Shown one piece after another: positions 44,250 to 52,588 of a DNA stretch of 64,000 bases; position 1 is the stretch's first letter; the number at the start of each line of letters is the position of its first letter. The notes under the pieces are model-generated. The model worked only from the letters and a program-made list of their open reading frames with translations. It had not been told where the DNA came from and searched no databases. The position numbers and the translations under genes are program-made. Origin of the DNA: an uncultured Clostridia bacterium (GTDB lineage: Bacteria; Bacillota; Clostridia; Oscillospirales; Acutalibacteraceae); contig CANQUV010000005.1 in NCBI GenBank assembly GCA_947627135.1, positions 33,490 to 97,489 of the forward strand, in the 5' to 3' direction.

Positions 44250-46598
44250 ATGAATAAAGATAAAGTCTTTAATGTATCTTTAAGTGATAAAGAAGTTCTT
44301 GAACGTATAAACAGTGGAAAAGTTAATATTGATTCATCTTTACCAACAAAATCAGTAAAAAGAATATTTTATGATAACATAGTTACACTATTTAATATTA
44401 TAAATATAATTTTATTTGTACTTTTAATACTTGTAGGTTCCTATAAAAATTTGCTTTTTATGGGAGTTATAATATGTAATACAGCAATCGGGATTTTTCA
44501 GGAAATTCGATCAAAAAAATCAGTAGATAAACTTTCAATTCTTGTTTCAAAAAAAGTAAAGGCGATAAGAAATAAAAAGGAAACGGAAATTCCAATAGAC
44601 AAAATTGTTTTAGACGATATTATTTATTTAAGCAGAGGAAGTCAGGTGCCATCTGATTGTATTATAATATCAGGGTCAGTTTATGCAAATGAAAGCCTGC
44701 TGACAGGTGAATCAGATACAATTTTAAAATCGGAAAGCGCACAGCTTTTTTCAGGAAGTTTCATTTCTTCGGGGGAATGTTATGCAAAGGTAAATAAGGT
44801 AGGTGCAGATAATTATGCGTCTAAAATACATTCAGAGGCAAAATACATAAAAAAAGTAAATTCTGAAATAATGAATACACTTAAAAAAATTATAAAAGTA
44901 TGTTCAATAATAATTTTTCCTGTTGGCTTAACATTATTCTGTGCAAAATTTTTTGCTGATGGTTTTTCAATGCAGGAATCGGTAGTAAGTACAGTAGGAG
45001 CTCTAATAGGAATGATTCCCGAAGGACTTGTTCTTTTGACAAGTTCAGTACTTGCAGTTTCTGTAATTCGGCTAACACGAAGTAAAGTGCTGGTACAGGA
45101 ACTTTATTGTATAGAAACACTTGCAAGGGTAGATGTATTGTGTCTTGATAAAACAGGAACAATAACCTGCGATGAAATGGAAGTTACAACAGTGAAAAGC
45201 TTTATAAAAAATGAAGAAGAAATAAAGCTTGCACTGGGCTCAATTGCTAAAAGCACTAAAGACGATAATTCCACGATTCGTTCAATAAAAGAATACAGCA
45301 AAAATTTTAGTTTTTTAAAATCAAAAAAAGTCATTCCGTTTTCTTCAGATAAAAAATGGTCGGGAGCAGTTTTTGAAAACGGAATATCTTATGTAATCGG
45401 AGCAGGGGAGTTTGTATTCAAAGACAAAGAAAAATACAAAAATGTATTTGATACCATATATTCAGTTAATGATCCGGTAAGAATTTTATCACTTGCAAAA
45501 ATCAATAGAGAAATAAATTCTGATGATGATTTAGAAGATGCAGTTCCGATAGGATTAATTCTTATAAAAGATAAAATTCGCAGTAACGCTAAAGAAACAA
45601 TAGGTTATTTTACTAAACAGGGTGTAGATCTTAAGGTGATTTCAGGTGACGGAATAAATACCGTTTCCAATATAGCAAAGGAAGCAGGAGTTGAAGGAGC
45701 AGATTTAGCAGTAGACGCAACTGTTTTGACAACAGATGAAATGGTAACCGAGGCGGCAGAGAAATATAATGTATTTGGAAGAGTAACACCGCAGCAGAAG
45801 AAAATACTAGTAAAATCCTTGCAAAAAAACGGACATACGGTAGCCATGACAGGTGACGGAGTAAACGATGTGCTGGCGTTAAAAGAGGCAGATTGTTCAG
45901 TAGCAATGGCATCAGGAAGTGATGCTGCAAGAAATGTTGCACAGCTTGTACTGGTAAACAATGATTTTTCTTCAATGCCAAAGGTGGTAGCAGAGGGAAG
46001 AAGAGCGATAAATAATATACAGAGAAGTGCTTCACTGTTTTTGATAAAAACAATTTATTCAATGGTATTGGCGATAGCATTTATATTTGTGAGCTCACAA
46101 TATCCATTTGAACCTATACAACTGTCGTTTGTAGGAGGGCTGACAATAGGTCTGCCGTCATTTGTACTTGCATTACAGCCAAATAAAGATAGGATAAAAG
46201 GAAACTTTTTTGCAAATATAATTTCCCGAGCAATACCCGGTGCATTTGTAATAATAATGAATATACTTGTAACGACTTTTGTAGGCAAATATATTGGTTT
46301 CAGTGGAGAAAGCATATCTACAATAGCAGTATATTTAACGGCATTTGTCGGACTTCTGATGGTAATACGACTGTCGATACCTTTTAACGGTTTAAGAATA
46401 ACGTTAGTTGTTGTTATCACAGTTATGTTAATAGGCGGATTTATATTATTTGACAGTATGTTATCTTTAGTTCAGCTAAATATGACAGAATGGATATTTG
46501 CGGGATCTTCAGCAGTAGTTTCATTTATGATATTTAATATACTTTACTCAGTATTTACAAGTTGTACAGCCAAAAGGTATATTAACGGAGAGAATTAA
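44250..46598 (+). CDS. P-type cation-transporting ATPase
   Basis: 782 residues of the E1-E2/HAD-IC family. Motifs in order: actuator LLTGESD near 153, membrane segment with MIPEGLVLLTSS near 256, phosphorylation site CLDKTGTIT near 300, KDKIR near 445, and the hinge MTGDGVNDVLALKEAD near 534, followed by further helices. The IPEGL signature is close to calcium/magnesium-type pumps of Firmicutes; no CPC or heavy-metal binding domain is present. The ion is not determined. A GGAG site precedes the ATG. Divergent from spoIVB. Confidence 0.92.
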   Translation: MNKDKVFNVSLSDKEVLERINSGKVNIDSSLPTKSVKRIFYDNIVTLFNIINIILFVLLILVGSYKNLLFMGVIICNTAIGIFQEIRSKKSVDKLSILVSKKVKAIRNKKETEIPIDKIVLDDIIYLSRGSQVPSDCIIISGSVYANESLLTGESDTILKSESAQLFSGSFISSGECYAKVNKVGADNYASKIHSEAKYIKKVNSEIMNTLKKIIKVCSIIIFPVGLTLFCAKFFADGFSMQESVVSTVGALIGMIPEGLVLLTSSVLAVSVIRLTRSKVLVQELYCIETLARVDVLCLDKTGTITCDEMEVTTVKSFIKNEEEIKLALGSIAKSTKDDNSTIRSIKEYSKNFSFLKSKKVIPFSSDKKWSGAVFENGISYVIGAGEFVFKDKEKYKNVFDTIYSVNDPVRILSLAKINREINSDDDLEDAVPIGLILIKDKIRSNAKETIGYFTKQGVDLKVISGDGINTVSNIAKEAGVEGADLAVDATVLTTDEMVTEAAEKYNVFGRVTPQQKKILVKSLQKNGHTVAMTGDGVNDVLALKEADCSVAMASGSDAARNVAQLVLVNNDFSSMPKVVAEGRRAINNIQRSASLFLIKTIYSMVLAIAFIFVSSQYPFEPIQLSFVGGLTIGLPSFVLALQPNKDRIKGNFFANIISRAIPGAFVIIMNILVTTFVGKYIGFSGESISTIAVYLTAFVGLLMVIRLSIPFNGLRITLVVVITVMLIGGFILFDSMLSLVQLNMTEWIFAGSSAVVSFMIFNILYSVFTSCTAKRYINGEN

Positions 46599-46619
46599 AA
46601 GTAGTAGAGAGGGAATAGT

Positions 46620-47063
46620 ATGGAATATAGATATAATAAAACAAAGGAAAACTTAAAAAAAATAATAGAAAGTGAAATAAATGGTCATAAAAAATATGAT
46701 ACTTATAATGAGATTAAAGGAAAAATAGATAAAGATAAGGTCAAATTATATGTAGAAAGTGATATACCGCCAACACTTAATACATATTTTAAAAATTATT
46801 TTGTAGGAACATTATCGAAAGCTGATGAAGAAACGGTACTCAAAGGCAGATTTTCAATGAAACCGTATAAAATAGTTTTACTGGTAATATTGTTTTTGGT
46901 ATGTGTTGAAGTAATTGTATATAATATAGTAGTAAATAATCCTCTTGAAAACATTATACCTGCAATAGCTATACTTTTTGCAGAGGCAGGACTAATTACA
47001 TTACAAAAAATAGTATCAAAAAAAGATAAAGAAATAATTAACAGGTATTTAAGAAGCTTGTAA
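46620..47063 (+). CDS. Small membrane protein, unknown
   Basis: 147 residues: a charged, Lys-rich N-terminal two-thirds and two C-terminal hydrophobic segments (IVLLVILFLVCVEVIVYNIV and IIPAIAILFAEAGLITL), ending in a basic tail. I do not recognise it. It starts 21 bases after the P-type ATPase with GAGAGGGAATAGT in front and shares its terminator, so it may be a partner of the pump. Confidence 0.75.
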   Translation: MEYRYNKTKENLKKIIESEINGHKKYDTYNEIKGKIDKDKVKLYVESDIPPTLNTYFKNYFVGTLSKADEETVLKGRFSMKPYKIVLLVILFLVCVEVIVYNIVVNNPLENIIPAIAILFAEAGLITLQKIVSKKDKEIINRYLRSL

Positions 47064-47086
47064 TTTAGAATAAAATGTAGGTTTAT

Positions 47087-47112
47087 GCACCCTTTTATAG
47101 GGTGCGTTTTTA
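47087..47112 (+). terminator. Terminator of the P-type ATPase operon
   Basis: GCACCC (47087-47092) / GGGTGC (47100-47105), 7-base loop, then GTTTTTAAT. Confidence 0.85.
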
Positions 47113-47458
47113 ATATAAAACAATAAAGAAAACAAAGAATTGTAACGAAATTGAAATAATTTGAAAAATAAATAAAAAAAATTTAAATTCTCTACTTTTG
47201 TCTAAAGAACAAGTGACGTTATTGTAATATATTACATTCAATATGTAAAAATATACAAACTTAAAAATAATTTTTGTATAAAATATTTTAAATAATTCGG
47301 AAAAAGAAGAATTATAAAAATTAAAATTCTAAAAACAAAAATTACAACTTTGTATAAAGTTAATAAAAAGGTCAAACAATTTGACTGAATTTAATATAAG
47401 TGCTATAATACCAATATAATATAATACGTAATATGTTAAAGAGTTTGAGGTTTTAATT
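47113..47458 (+). promoter_or_regulatory. Promoter region of the SipW/surface-protein locus
   Basis: 346 very AT-rich bases without a gene. A good sigma-A promoter is TTGACT (47381-47386), 17-base spacer, TATAAT (47404-47409). GTCAAA-CAA-TTTGAC (47371-47385) is an inverted repeat that overlaps the -35, as expected of a repressor site. Upstream TGTAATATATTACA (47223-47236) is a perfect 14-bp palindrome, a second candidate operator. No Spo0A-box-like TGTCGAA is obvious. Confidence 0.65.
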
Positions 47459-48286
47459 ATGACTAAAAAATCTTCCCAAACTGAAAATTCAATAAAAAGA
47501 GATAATAGTGCAATTATTGAACGAATAAAAAGTAAAATGAAATTAAAAACAACGGTATTGGTATCAATAATTGCACTGCTTGCTGTTGGAACAGGAACGC
47601 TTGCATGGTTTACGCTTAATACATTTTCAGCGGTAGATAATCTTGAAATGACAATTGGTACCGGAGCGCAGCTTTTAGTTTCAACAGAAGACCACGGAAC
47701 AGACCTGTCACTTTATACAAAAGAAATAACCAACGAAATGATAAATGAATATTTAAGGGAGTATGATACAGACCTTTCTAAAATATTACTTGACCCGTTA
47801 ACATCTGATAAAGGAATAGAGTTTTTCACACAATCAGGTGCAAAAAGGACAGAGAATGTAGGAGGATATTTAGAGTTTCCGATATATTTTATCGGAACAA
47901 AAGATATGTATGTACACCTTACCTCAGATAATACTGCAACGGATAAAGAAGACGGAACAAAAGTTTCAACAACGGAAACAGGAGCAAAAGCCGATGTGGT
48001 AAATTGTCCGAGAGTATCTTTTGAAGAAAACGGGAATACAGTGATATATGAACCGAATCGAGGAACATCTGTTGCAGGACAAACAACTTTTGATGTACCT
48101 ACCCCAATGATTTATACAAATGGTACTAGACTTTTTCATCTTGACGCAATGAAGCCAAAGAAAATCATGGTACGCCTTTGGATAGAAGGAGAAGACCCCC
48201 AGTGTGATGACGATGTTCAGAATGCTCAGTTAACAGTAGCACTGTGCTTTATGGGAACAGACGAAAACAACGAAGCTATTGCATAA
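47459..48286 (+). CDS. SipW-dependent-type exported protein 1 (TasA/camelysin-like)
   Basis: 275 residues. A basic N-terminal region of about 35 residues is followed by TTVLVSIIALLAVGTGTLAWFTL, the form of signal segment cut by SipW-type peptidases, with the AWF motif. The mature part is beta-rich with few cysteines. It carries RLWIEGEDPQCDDDV near residue 240 and QLTVALCFMG at the end, a W-x-E-G-x-D pattern that recurs in the neighbours. TasA and CalY of Bacillus have the same kind of signal and form fibres; sequence similarity beyond the signal is too weak for me to claim. First gene of the locus; GAGG precedes the ATG. Confidence 0.75.
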   Translation: MTKKSSQTENSIKRDNSAIIERIKSKMKLKTTVLVSIIALLAVGTGTLAWFTLNTFSAVDNLEMTIGTGAQLLVSTEDHGTDLSLYTKEITNEMINEYLREYDTDLSKILLDPLTSDKGIEFFTQSGAKRTENVGGYLEFPIYFIGTKDMYVHLTSDNTATDKEDGTKVSTTETGAKADVVNCPRVSFEENGNTVIYEPNRGTSVAGQTTFDVPTPMIYTNGTRLFHLDAMKPKKIMVRLWIEGEDPQCDDDVQNAQLTVALCFMGTDENNEAIA

Positions 48287-48380
48287 ACGAAATATAAGAC
48301 TAATTACATATATGATTTGACCTAAAAATTAGTAAAACGGTTTCAAAAAAATTAAGGAATCAATTCGGGAGGAATTAAAA

Positions 48381-49190
48381 TTGTTTAACAAAAAACCTAA
48401 AACAGAAGAACAGTTTACTCCTTCTGATTTAACTAAACTTTCTGATAAAGGAGATAAACAGGTTAAGAAAGGGCAGGGAATACTAAAAAGGTTTTCAGCA
48501 AGAAGAAGTTCAAAAGAACTTTCAAGGACCCAACGCTGGAAACGCAGAGGTTTTTGGATACTTTTAACACTTGTAATACTCCTTTTTATACTGTGGATTA
48601 TTTCAATGATTATTTCTCAGTATGGAGATTTAGTTATCAGTATTGAGAGAAGCGCAAGAGGAAAAGGAATCACAGTAAGCGAAACAGATAAACTGGAAGA
48701 CGGCGTAACAATTTTAAGTGCAGAAAAGGTAGCCCAAGTAACAAATATTACTTATGATTGGCTGCCACTTAATGAACTCGATACAGAAAACGGAAGTCAT
48801 AACGGTAAGAACTACCTTGCATATACATTCTACCTTCAAAATAACGGAACAGAAAAGGTAGATTACACAGGAGAACTTCAAATAAAAGGAGTTTCCAAAA
48901 GTATGGATGAGGCAGTCCGAGTTATGGTATATAAAAACGGCAAACCTGCAATTTATGGTAAACATCAGTATAAAGGCACAGAACCGGAAACAGACGCAAC
49001 CGCCTTTGCAAGTGATACCACCATAATGAGCACATCAACTGAAGATTTTCAACCCGGAGATGAAGATAAATACACAATTGTTTCATGGGTTGAAGGAAAC
49101 GATCCTGAATGTATTAACGATATAATGGGTGGGTACATCCGAATGAATATGCTTTTCAGTATTGCTGACGAAGAAGAGCAAACTCAATAA
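48381..49190 (+). CDS. Membrane-anchored relative of the exported family
   Basis: 269 residues with a TTG start, GGGAGG eight bases before. Unlike its neighbours it has about 55 basic cytoplasmic residues (RRSSKELSRTQRWKRRG), then one strong helix (ILLTLVILLFILWIISMII) and no AWF cleavage motif, so it should stay anchored with its C-terminal domain outside. That domain is beta-rich and has YTFYLQNNGTEKVDYTGELQ and SWVEGNDPECINDI near residue 235, the same W-x-E-G-x-D word. It could be the membrane base or assembly anchor of a fibre made of the other proteins; that is inference. Confidence 0.7.
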   Translation: MFNKKPKTEEQFTPSDLTKLSDKGDKQVKKGQGILKRFSARRSSKELSRTQRWKRRGFWILLTLVILLFILWIISMIISQYGDLVISIERSARGKGITVSETDKLEDGVTILSAEKVAQVTNITYDWLPLNELDTENGSHNGKNYLAYTFYLQNNGTEKVDYTGELQIKGVSKSMDEAVRVMVYKNGKPAIYGKHQYKGTEPETDATAFASDTTIMSTSTEDFQPGDEDKYTIVSWVEGNDPECINDIMGGYIRMNMLFSIADEEEQTQ

Positions 49191-49269
49191 AATCGTTAAA
49201 CATTGGATATATTTATTAAAACGATCCTCTGTGTGTTTGGAGGAAATTAAATTTAAGGAGGATATTCTC

Positions 49270-50109
49270 ATGAAAACACAAAAAAGCTTTAGGAAGAAAG
49301 CGTTATTATCTTCCGTAGCAATGTTGTTGGTAGCAATGGTAGCTCTTGGTTCTGCAACATTTGCATGGTTTACACAAAGCCCAACAGCAACAGCAAGTGG
49401 CTTAGTAATGAAAGCAACAGCTTCAAATGGTTTGAAGATTCTTACTCAAACTCATAAAGTTGAAGATAGTGGTGCTGCTTATGGTTCAAGTGATTACTTA
49501 AATTACAAAGGTGGAGCGTCATCAACAGATCCTGTTTATTTAAATCCTGCATCTTATACTTTTGATACAAGTGGAGGATCTCTTACCGGTCCTTTTAAAA
49601 CAACAGCTGAATCAGATAGTTCTGCAACCGCTAAAGCAGATGCAGCAGTAAGTAATGCAGTAGAGAGTTACACTGGTACTCTTGATGTATATGCAGAAGA
49701 AATTTATTGTAAATTAGTTGGTGCAGCTGACACTTCTGCTACTACAACACTTTCTCTTGCTAGTTTAAATGTTACTACAAACAATACTCCGTTAAGAGGA
49801 GCTCTCAGAGTTCTTGTTGCATATAAAGGTCAAATTAAAGGCGCTTATGCAATGACAGAAGAAGAAAACTCTTCATTAAAACAGACTGGTGATTCATATA
49901 ATGATGCTAAAAATGATTCTAATATGTCATTTACAGCTTGGACAAATGTTTCTAATGTAGAACTTGGTACACTTGGTCAAACAGGTGACGATGCAGTTAA
50001 AGTTTACATCTATCTCGATGGCGAAGACAGCGACTGCTATTCTCAGAACATTTCTATTAGTGATATTATTACAAGTGTAGAAGTAAATCTTTCTATTCCT
50101 ACAACATAA
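49270..50109 (+). CDS. SipW-dependent-type exported protein 2, candidate major subunit
   Basis: 279 residues, start at ATG 49270 behind TTTAAGGAGGATATTCTC, the best ribosome site in the locus. Signal: KKALLSSVAMLLVAMVALGSATFAWFTQS. The mature part is rich in Ala, Ser and Thr, with long low-charge stretches, and ends with VYIYLDGEDSDCYSQN near 246 (a variant of W-x-E-G-x-D) and VEVNLSIPTT. Codon choice differs from its neighbours, with more GCT, GGT and ACT. Strong site, simple composition and the position directly before sipW suggest the abundant subunit, as TasA is next to SipW in Bacillus. Confidence 0.7.
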   Translation: MKTQKSFRKKALLSSVAMLLVAMVALGSATFAWFTQSPTATASGLVMKATASNGLKILTQTHKVEDSGAAYGSSDYLNYKGGASSTDPVYLNPASYTFDTSGGSLTGPFKTTAESDSSATAKADAAVSNAVESYTGTLDVYAEEIYCKLVGAADTSATTTLSLASLNVTTNNTPLRGALRVLVAYKGQIKGAYAMTEEENSSLKQTGDSYNDAKNDSNMSFTAWTNVSNVELGTLGQTGDDAVKVYIYLDGEDSDCYSQNISISDIITSVEVNLSIPTT

Positions 50110-50169
50110 TATTATTTAATAATTATTTCAATAATTCAGTGTAAAATTCAGATTGGAGATTCCCGTTAA

Positions 50170-50901
50170 ATGCAAATACTAAAAAAAACAATAAACATAA
50201 TAATTGACATTTTAATCATCATAATGCTTATTGTGTCTGCACTTGTTGCAGGTCTTGCAATAGCATCTAAATCAGACGGAGTCCCCAATCTTTTCGGCTA
50301 TGCCCCTATAAGTGTTCAGTCCGACTCAATGGTTCCTACCTTTGAGTCGGGTGACCTGATTATATCTAAAGTTGTAGATGAAAACACAGAACTTAAAGTT
50401 AATGATGTTATTACATTTCCAACCAAGATAAACGGCGAAGATGCATTAAATACTCATAGAATTATAGATATTCAAACAACAGACGGTTTTGTTTTTTATA
50501 CAACGAAAGGCGATAATAATGAAATAGCTGATAATGATCTTGTTCCCGGGTTAGATGTTCTCGCAGTATATACAGGTACAAACTTTAAGGGAGTCGGTGC
50601 CTTTTATGACTTTATAACAAGTCAGTTTGGTTTCTTCCTGGTAATTTTGCTTCCGTTAATAATTTTCTTCTTATACGAATTATTCAGAGTAATTAGAAAC
50701 TTGATCGAATATAATAAGGAAAAAGCTTATAACGAAGCAATAAAAACAGCAAATGCTGTGCAAAACATCGGTCTTTCTGATGAAGAAATGAAAATAGCCG
50801 TTGAAAAATATCTTGAGCAACAGGCTAAACAGGAAGAACGATCCGTGTCGGTTGATGATAATACAGACACAAAAACAAAAGAAAACGACACAGAGGAATA
50901 A
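50170..50901 (+). CDS. sipW: SipW-type signal peptidase I (ER/archaeal type), copy 1
   Basis: 243 residues. An N-terminal helix (IIIDILIIIMLIVSALVAGLA) is followed by the catalytic Ser in SVQSDSMVPTFESGD and the His in LNTHRIIDI. A conserved Asp region TKGDNNEIADNDLVPG comes next. This is the Ser-His S26B arrangement and not the Ser-Lys of usual bacterial signal peptidases. A second helix (FGFFLVILLPLIIFFLYEL) and a cytoplasmic tail with LSDEEMKIAVEKYLEQQ end the protein. It should process the AWF-type signals encoded around it. GGAGA precedes the ATG. Confidence 0.9.
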   Translation: MQILKKTINIIIDILIIIMLIVSALVAGLAIASKSDGVPNLFGYAPISVQSDSMVPTFESGDLIISKVVDENTELKVNDVITFPTKINGEDALNTHRIIDIQTTDGFVFYTTKGDNNEIADNDLVPGLDVLAVYTGTNFKGVGAFYDFITSQFGFFLVILLPLIIFFLYELFRVIRNLIEYNKEKAYNEAIKTANAVQNIGLSDEEMKIAVEKYLEQQAKQEERSVSVDDNTDTKTKENDTEE

Positions 50902-50910
50902 TATATTCTA

Positions 50911-50946
50911 TAATCTTTTCTGCAGGTCAGCATGCAGAAAAGATTA
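50911..50946 (+). other. Strong intercistronic hairpin without U-tract
   Basis: 14-bp perfect stem TAATCTTTTCTGCA (50911-50924) / TGCAGAAAAGATTA (50933-50946), loop GGTCAGCA, then AATCCTG. It stands between sipW and the AAA+ gene; lack of a T-run argues against simple termination and for mRNA processing or partial termination. Confidence 0.6.
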
Positions 50947-51010
50947 AATCCTGTGTATATACAAAAAATTCTGGAAAATTCTTTTTAAGAACATTAAAAG
51001 GAGAGTTATC

Positions 51011-52546
51011 GTGGATACTATTTTTGGTTTTTTATTTGAGTTTTTAGGCCAGTTTTTCTGGTCCTTGTGGTCAATAGTTCTCGCAATTTTCAATGGTATA
51101 GGAGGAGCATTTGATTTTCCTGCATACTTGAAAATCATAGATAATTATACTACGGAGCTTGGCGGACTTGCCTGGGTAATAGCAATAGTTGCAATTATCG
51201 CTTTAGCGGCAGTTTTGTTCTTAATCGTTTTCCTTATTGTAATGTCCTTAAAAAAACTTTTCCGCTTCCGCAAAAAAGTTAAAGATACAAACGATTTGGT
51301 TGATGAGGTAAACGCTCTTAATAAAGAGGTTATGCGCCTTAATCTTGAAAAAGACAAAATTCTGTCAATGAAGGTTTCACAAATCGGACTTAATCCAAAC
51401 GAGATTTCCGAGCTTACCGGCGAAGAGATGGAAGCTCTTACAGACGGAGAGCAAGCTGCTGAAGGTGAGCCCAGATTTTATAAACTTAATGAAATTGACG
51501 ATCTTTGGAAAGATTATGTTCCGCCGGTTTATGATAATAATATTACACTTCCTGAATTTTGTGACAGATTCAGAAACTTTGCATGTTCTAGGTTGGGTCT
51601 TTATTACGACATAAAAATTATAAGATTGTTTATTGCAGCCTTTGCATCAACAAGACTTGTTATCCTGCAAGGTATTTCCGGTACAGGTAAAACATCACTT
51701 CCTTATGCATTTGGAAAATTTATACATAATGATGCGGTTATAGCTTCCGTACAACCGTCATGGCGTGACCGTTCAGAGTTGTTCGGATACTTCAATGAAT
51801 TTACAAAACGCTATAATGAAACAGAACTTTTAAGAGCGATGTACGAAGCATCTTATAACGAAAATGTTTATGCAGTAATTTTGGACGAAATGAACATTGC
51901 CCGTGTTGAGTATTACTTTGCAGAAATGCTGTCAATCCTTGAAATGCCGTCCCGTGATGAATGGGTTGTAGATATAGTACCAAACTCATGGTCAACAGAC
52001 CCAGTACATCTTAATAACGGACAGCTTACGATTCCGCCGAATATGTGGTATATCGGAACGGCAAATAACGATGATTCAACATTTGCAATTACAGATAAAG
52101 TATATGACCGTGCGATGCCTATCGATATTAATACAAAAGGTGTTGCATTTGATGCTCCTGATACAGAGCCCGTATATATAAACTATAAGCATTTTGAAGA
52201 TTTGCTCAATCAGGCAAAGGCCGAAAATCAGGTATCTGAAGAACTGCTTAAAAAAGTTAATTTACTTGATGATTATGTTATCAAGCATTTCCGTATCGCT
52301 TTTGGTAACCGTATTGTAAAGCAAATGCGTGATTATGTACCTGCTTATGTAGGCTGCGGCGGTACAGAAGTAGACGCTCTTGATTATGTTCTCGCAAGAA
52401 AAGTATTTCGTAAATTTGAATCATTAAATCTTTCATATATTAGAGATGAAATTGACGGACTTTGTGCTTATCTTGATGAACTCTTTGGAGAAGAGAATAT
52501 GAACGAATGTAAAGACTACTTGAGAATGCTCAAGAAGCTTGTATAA
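51011..52546 (+). CDS. Membrane-anchored McrB-like AAA+ ATPase
   Basis: 511 residues with a GTG start behind AAAGGAGAG. Two N-terminal membrane helices (residues about 5-30 and 50-80: FFWSLWSIVLAIFNGIG, WVIAIVAIIALAAVLFLIVF) and a short coiled coil (DLVDEVNALNKEVMRLNLEK) are followed by a dynein-related/McrB-type AAA+ module. Walker A is QGISGTGKTSLPYAFGKF near 218, then VQPSWRDRSELFGYFN, Walker B AVILDEMNIARVEYYFAE, and the sensor GTANNDDSTFAITDKVYDRA. The Lys, Asp-Glu and Arg positions are intact, so it should hydrolyse ATP or GTP. McrB itself is soluble and works with the McrC nuclease; a membrane anchor and a surface-protein setting are unusual. Confidence 0.85.
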   Translation: MDTIFGFLFEFLGQFFWSLWSIVLAIFNGIGGAFDFPAYLKIIDNYTTELGGLAWVIAIVAIIALAAVLFLIVFLIVMSLKKLFRFRKKVKDTNDLVDEVNALNKEVMRLNLEKDKILSMKVSQIGLNPNEISELTGEEMEALTDGEQAAEGEPRFYKLNEIDDLWKDYVPPVYDNNITLPEFCDRFRNFACSRLGLYYDIKIIRLFIAAFASTRLVILQGISGTGKTSLPYAFGKFIHNDAVIASVQPSWRDRSELFGYFNEFTKRYNETELLRAMYEASYNENVYAVILDEMNIARVEYYFAEMLSILEMPSRDEWVVDIVPNSWSTDPVHLNNGQLTIPPNMWYIGTANNDDSTFAITDKVYDRAMPIDINTKGVAFDAPDTEPVYINYKHFEDLLNQAKAENQVSEELLKKVNLLDDYVIKHFRIAFGNRIVKQMRDYVPAYVGCGGTEVDALDYVLARKVFRKFESLNLSYIRDEIDGLCAYLDELFGEENMNECKDYLRMLKKLV

Positions 52547-52588
52547 ATTTTGATAAAATAAACAAATTTAGAAAGGTGAGTAAAATTT

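Noticed and set aside
45631..46080. Long leucine-rich frame opposite the P-type ATPase gene (149 codons)
   Set aside because: It is a mirror of a well-supported gene on the other strand; no ribosome site or homology.
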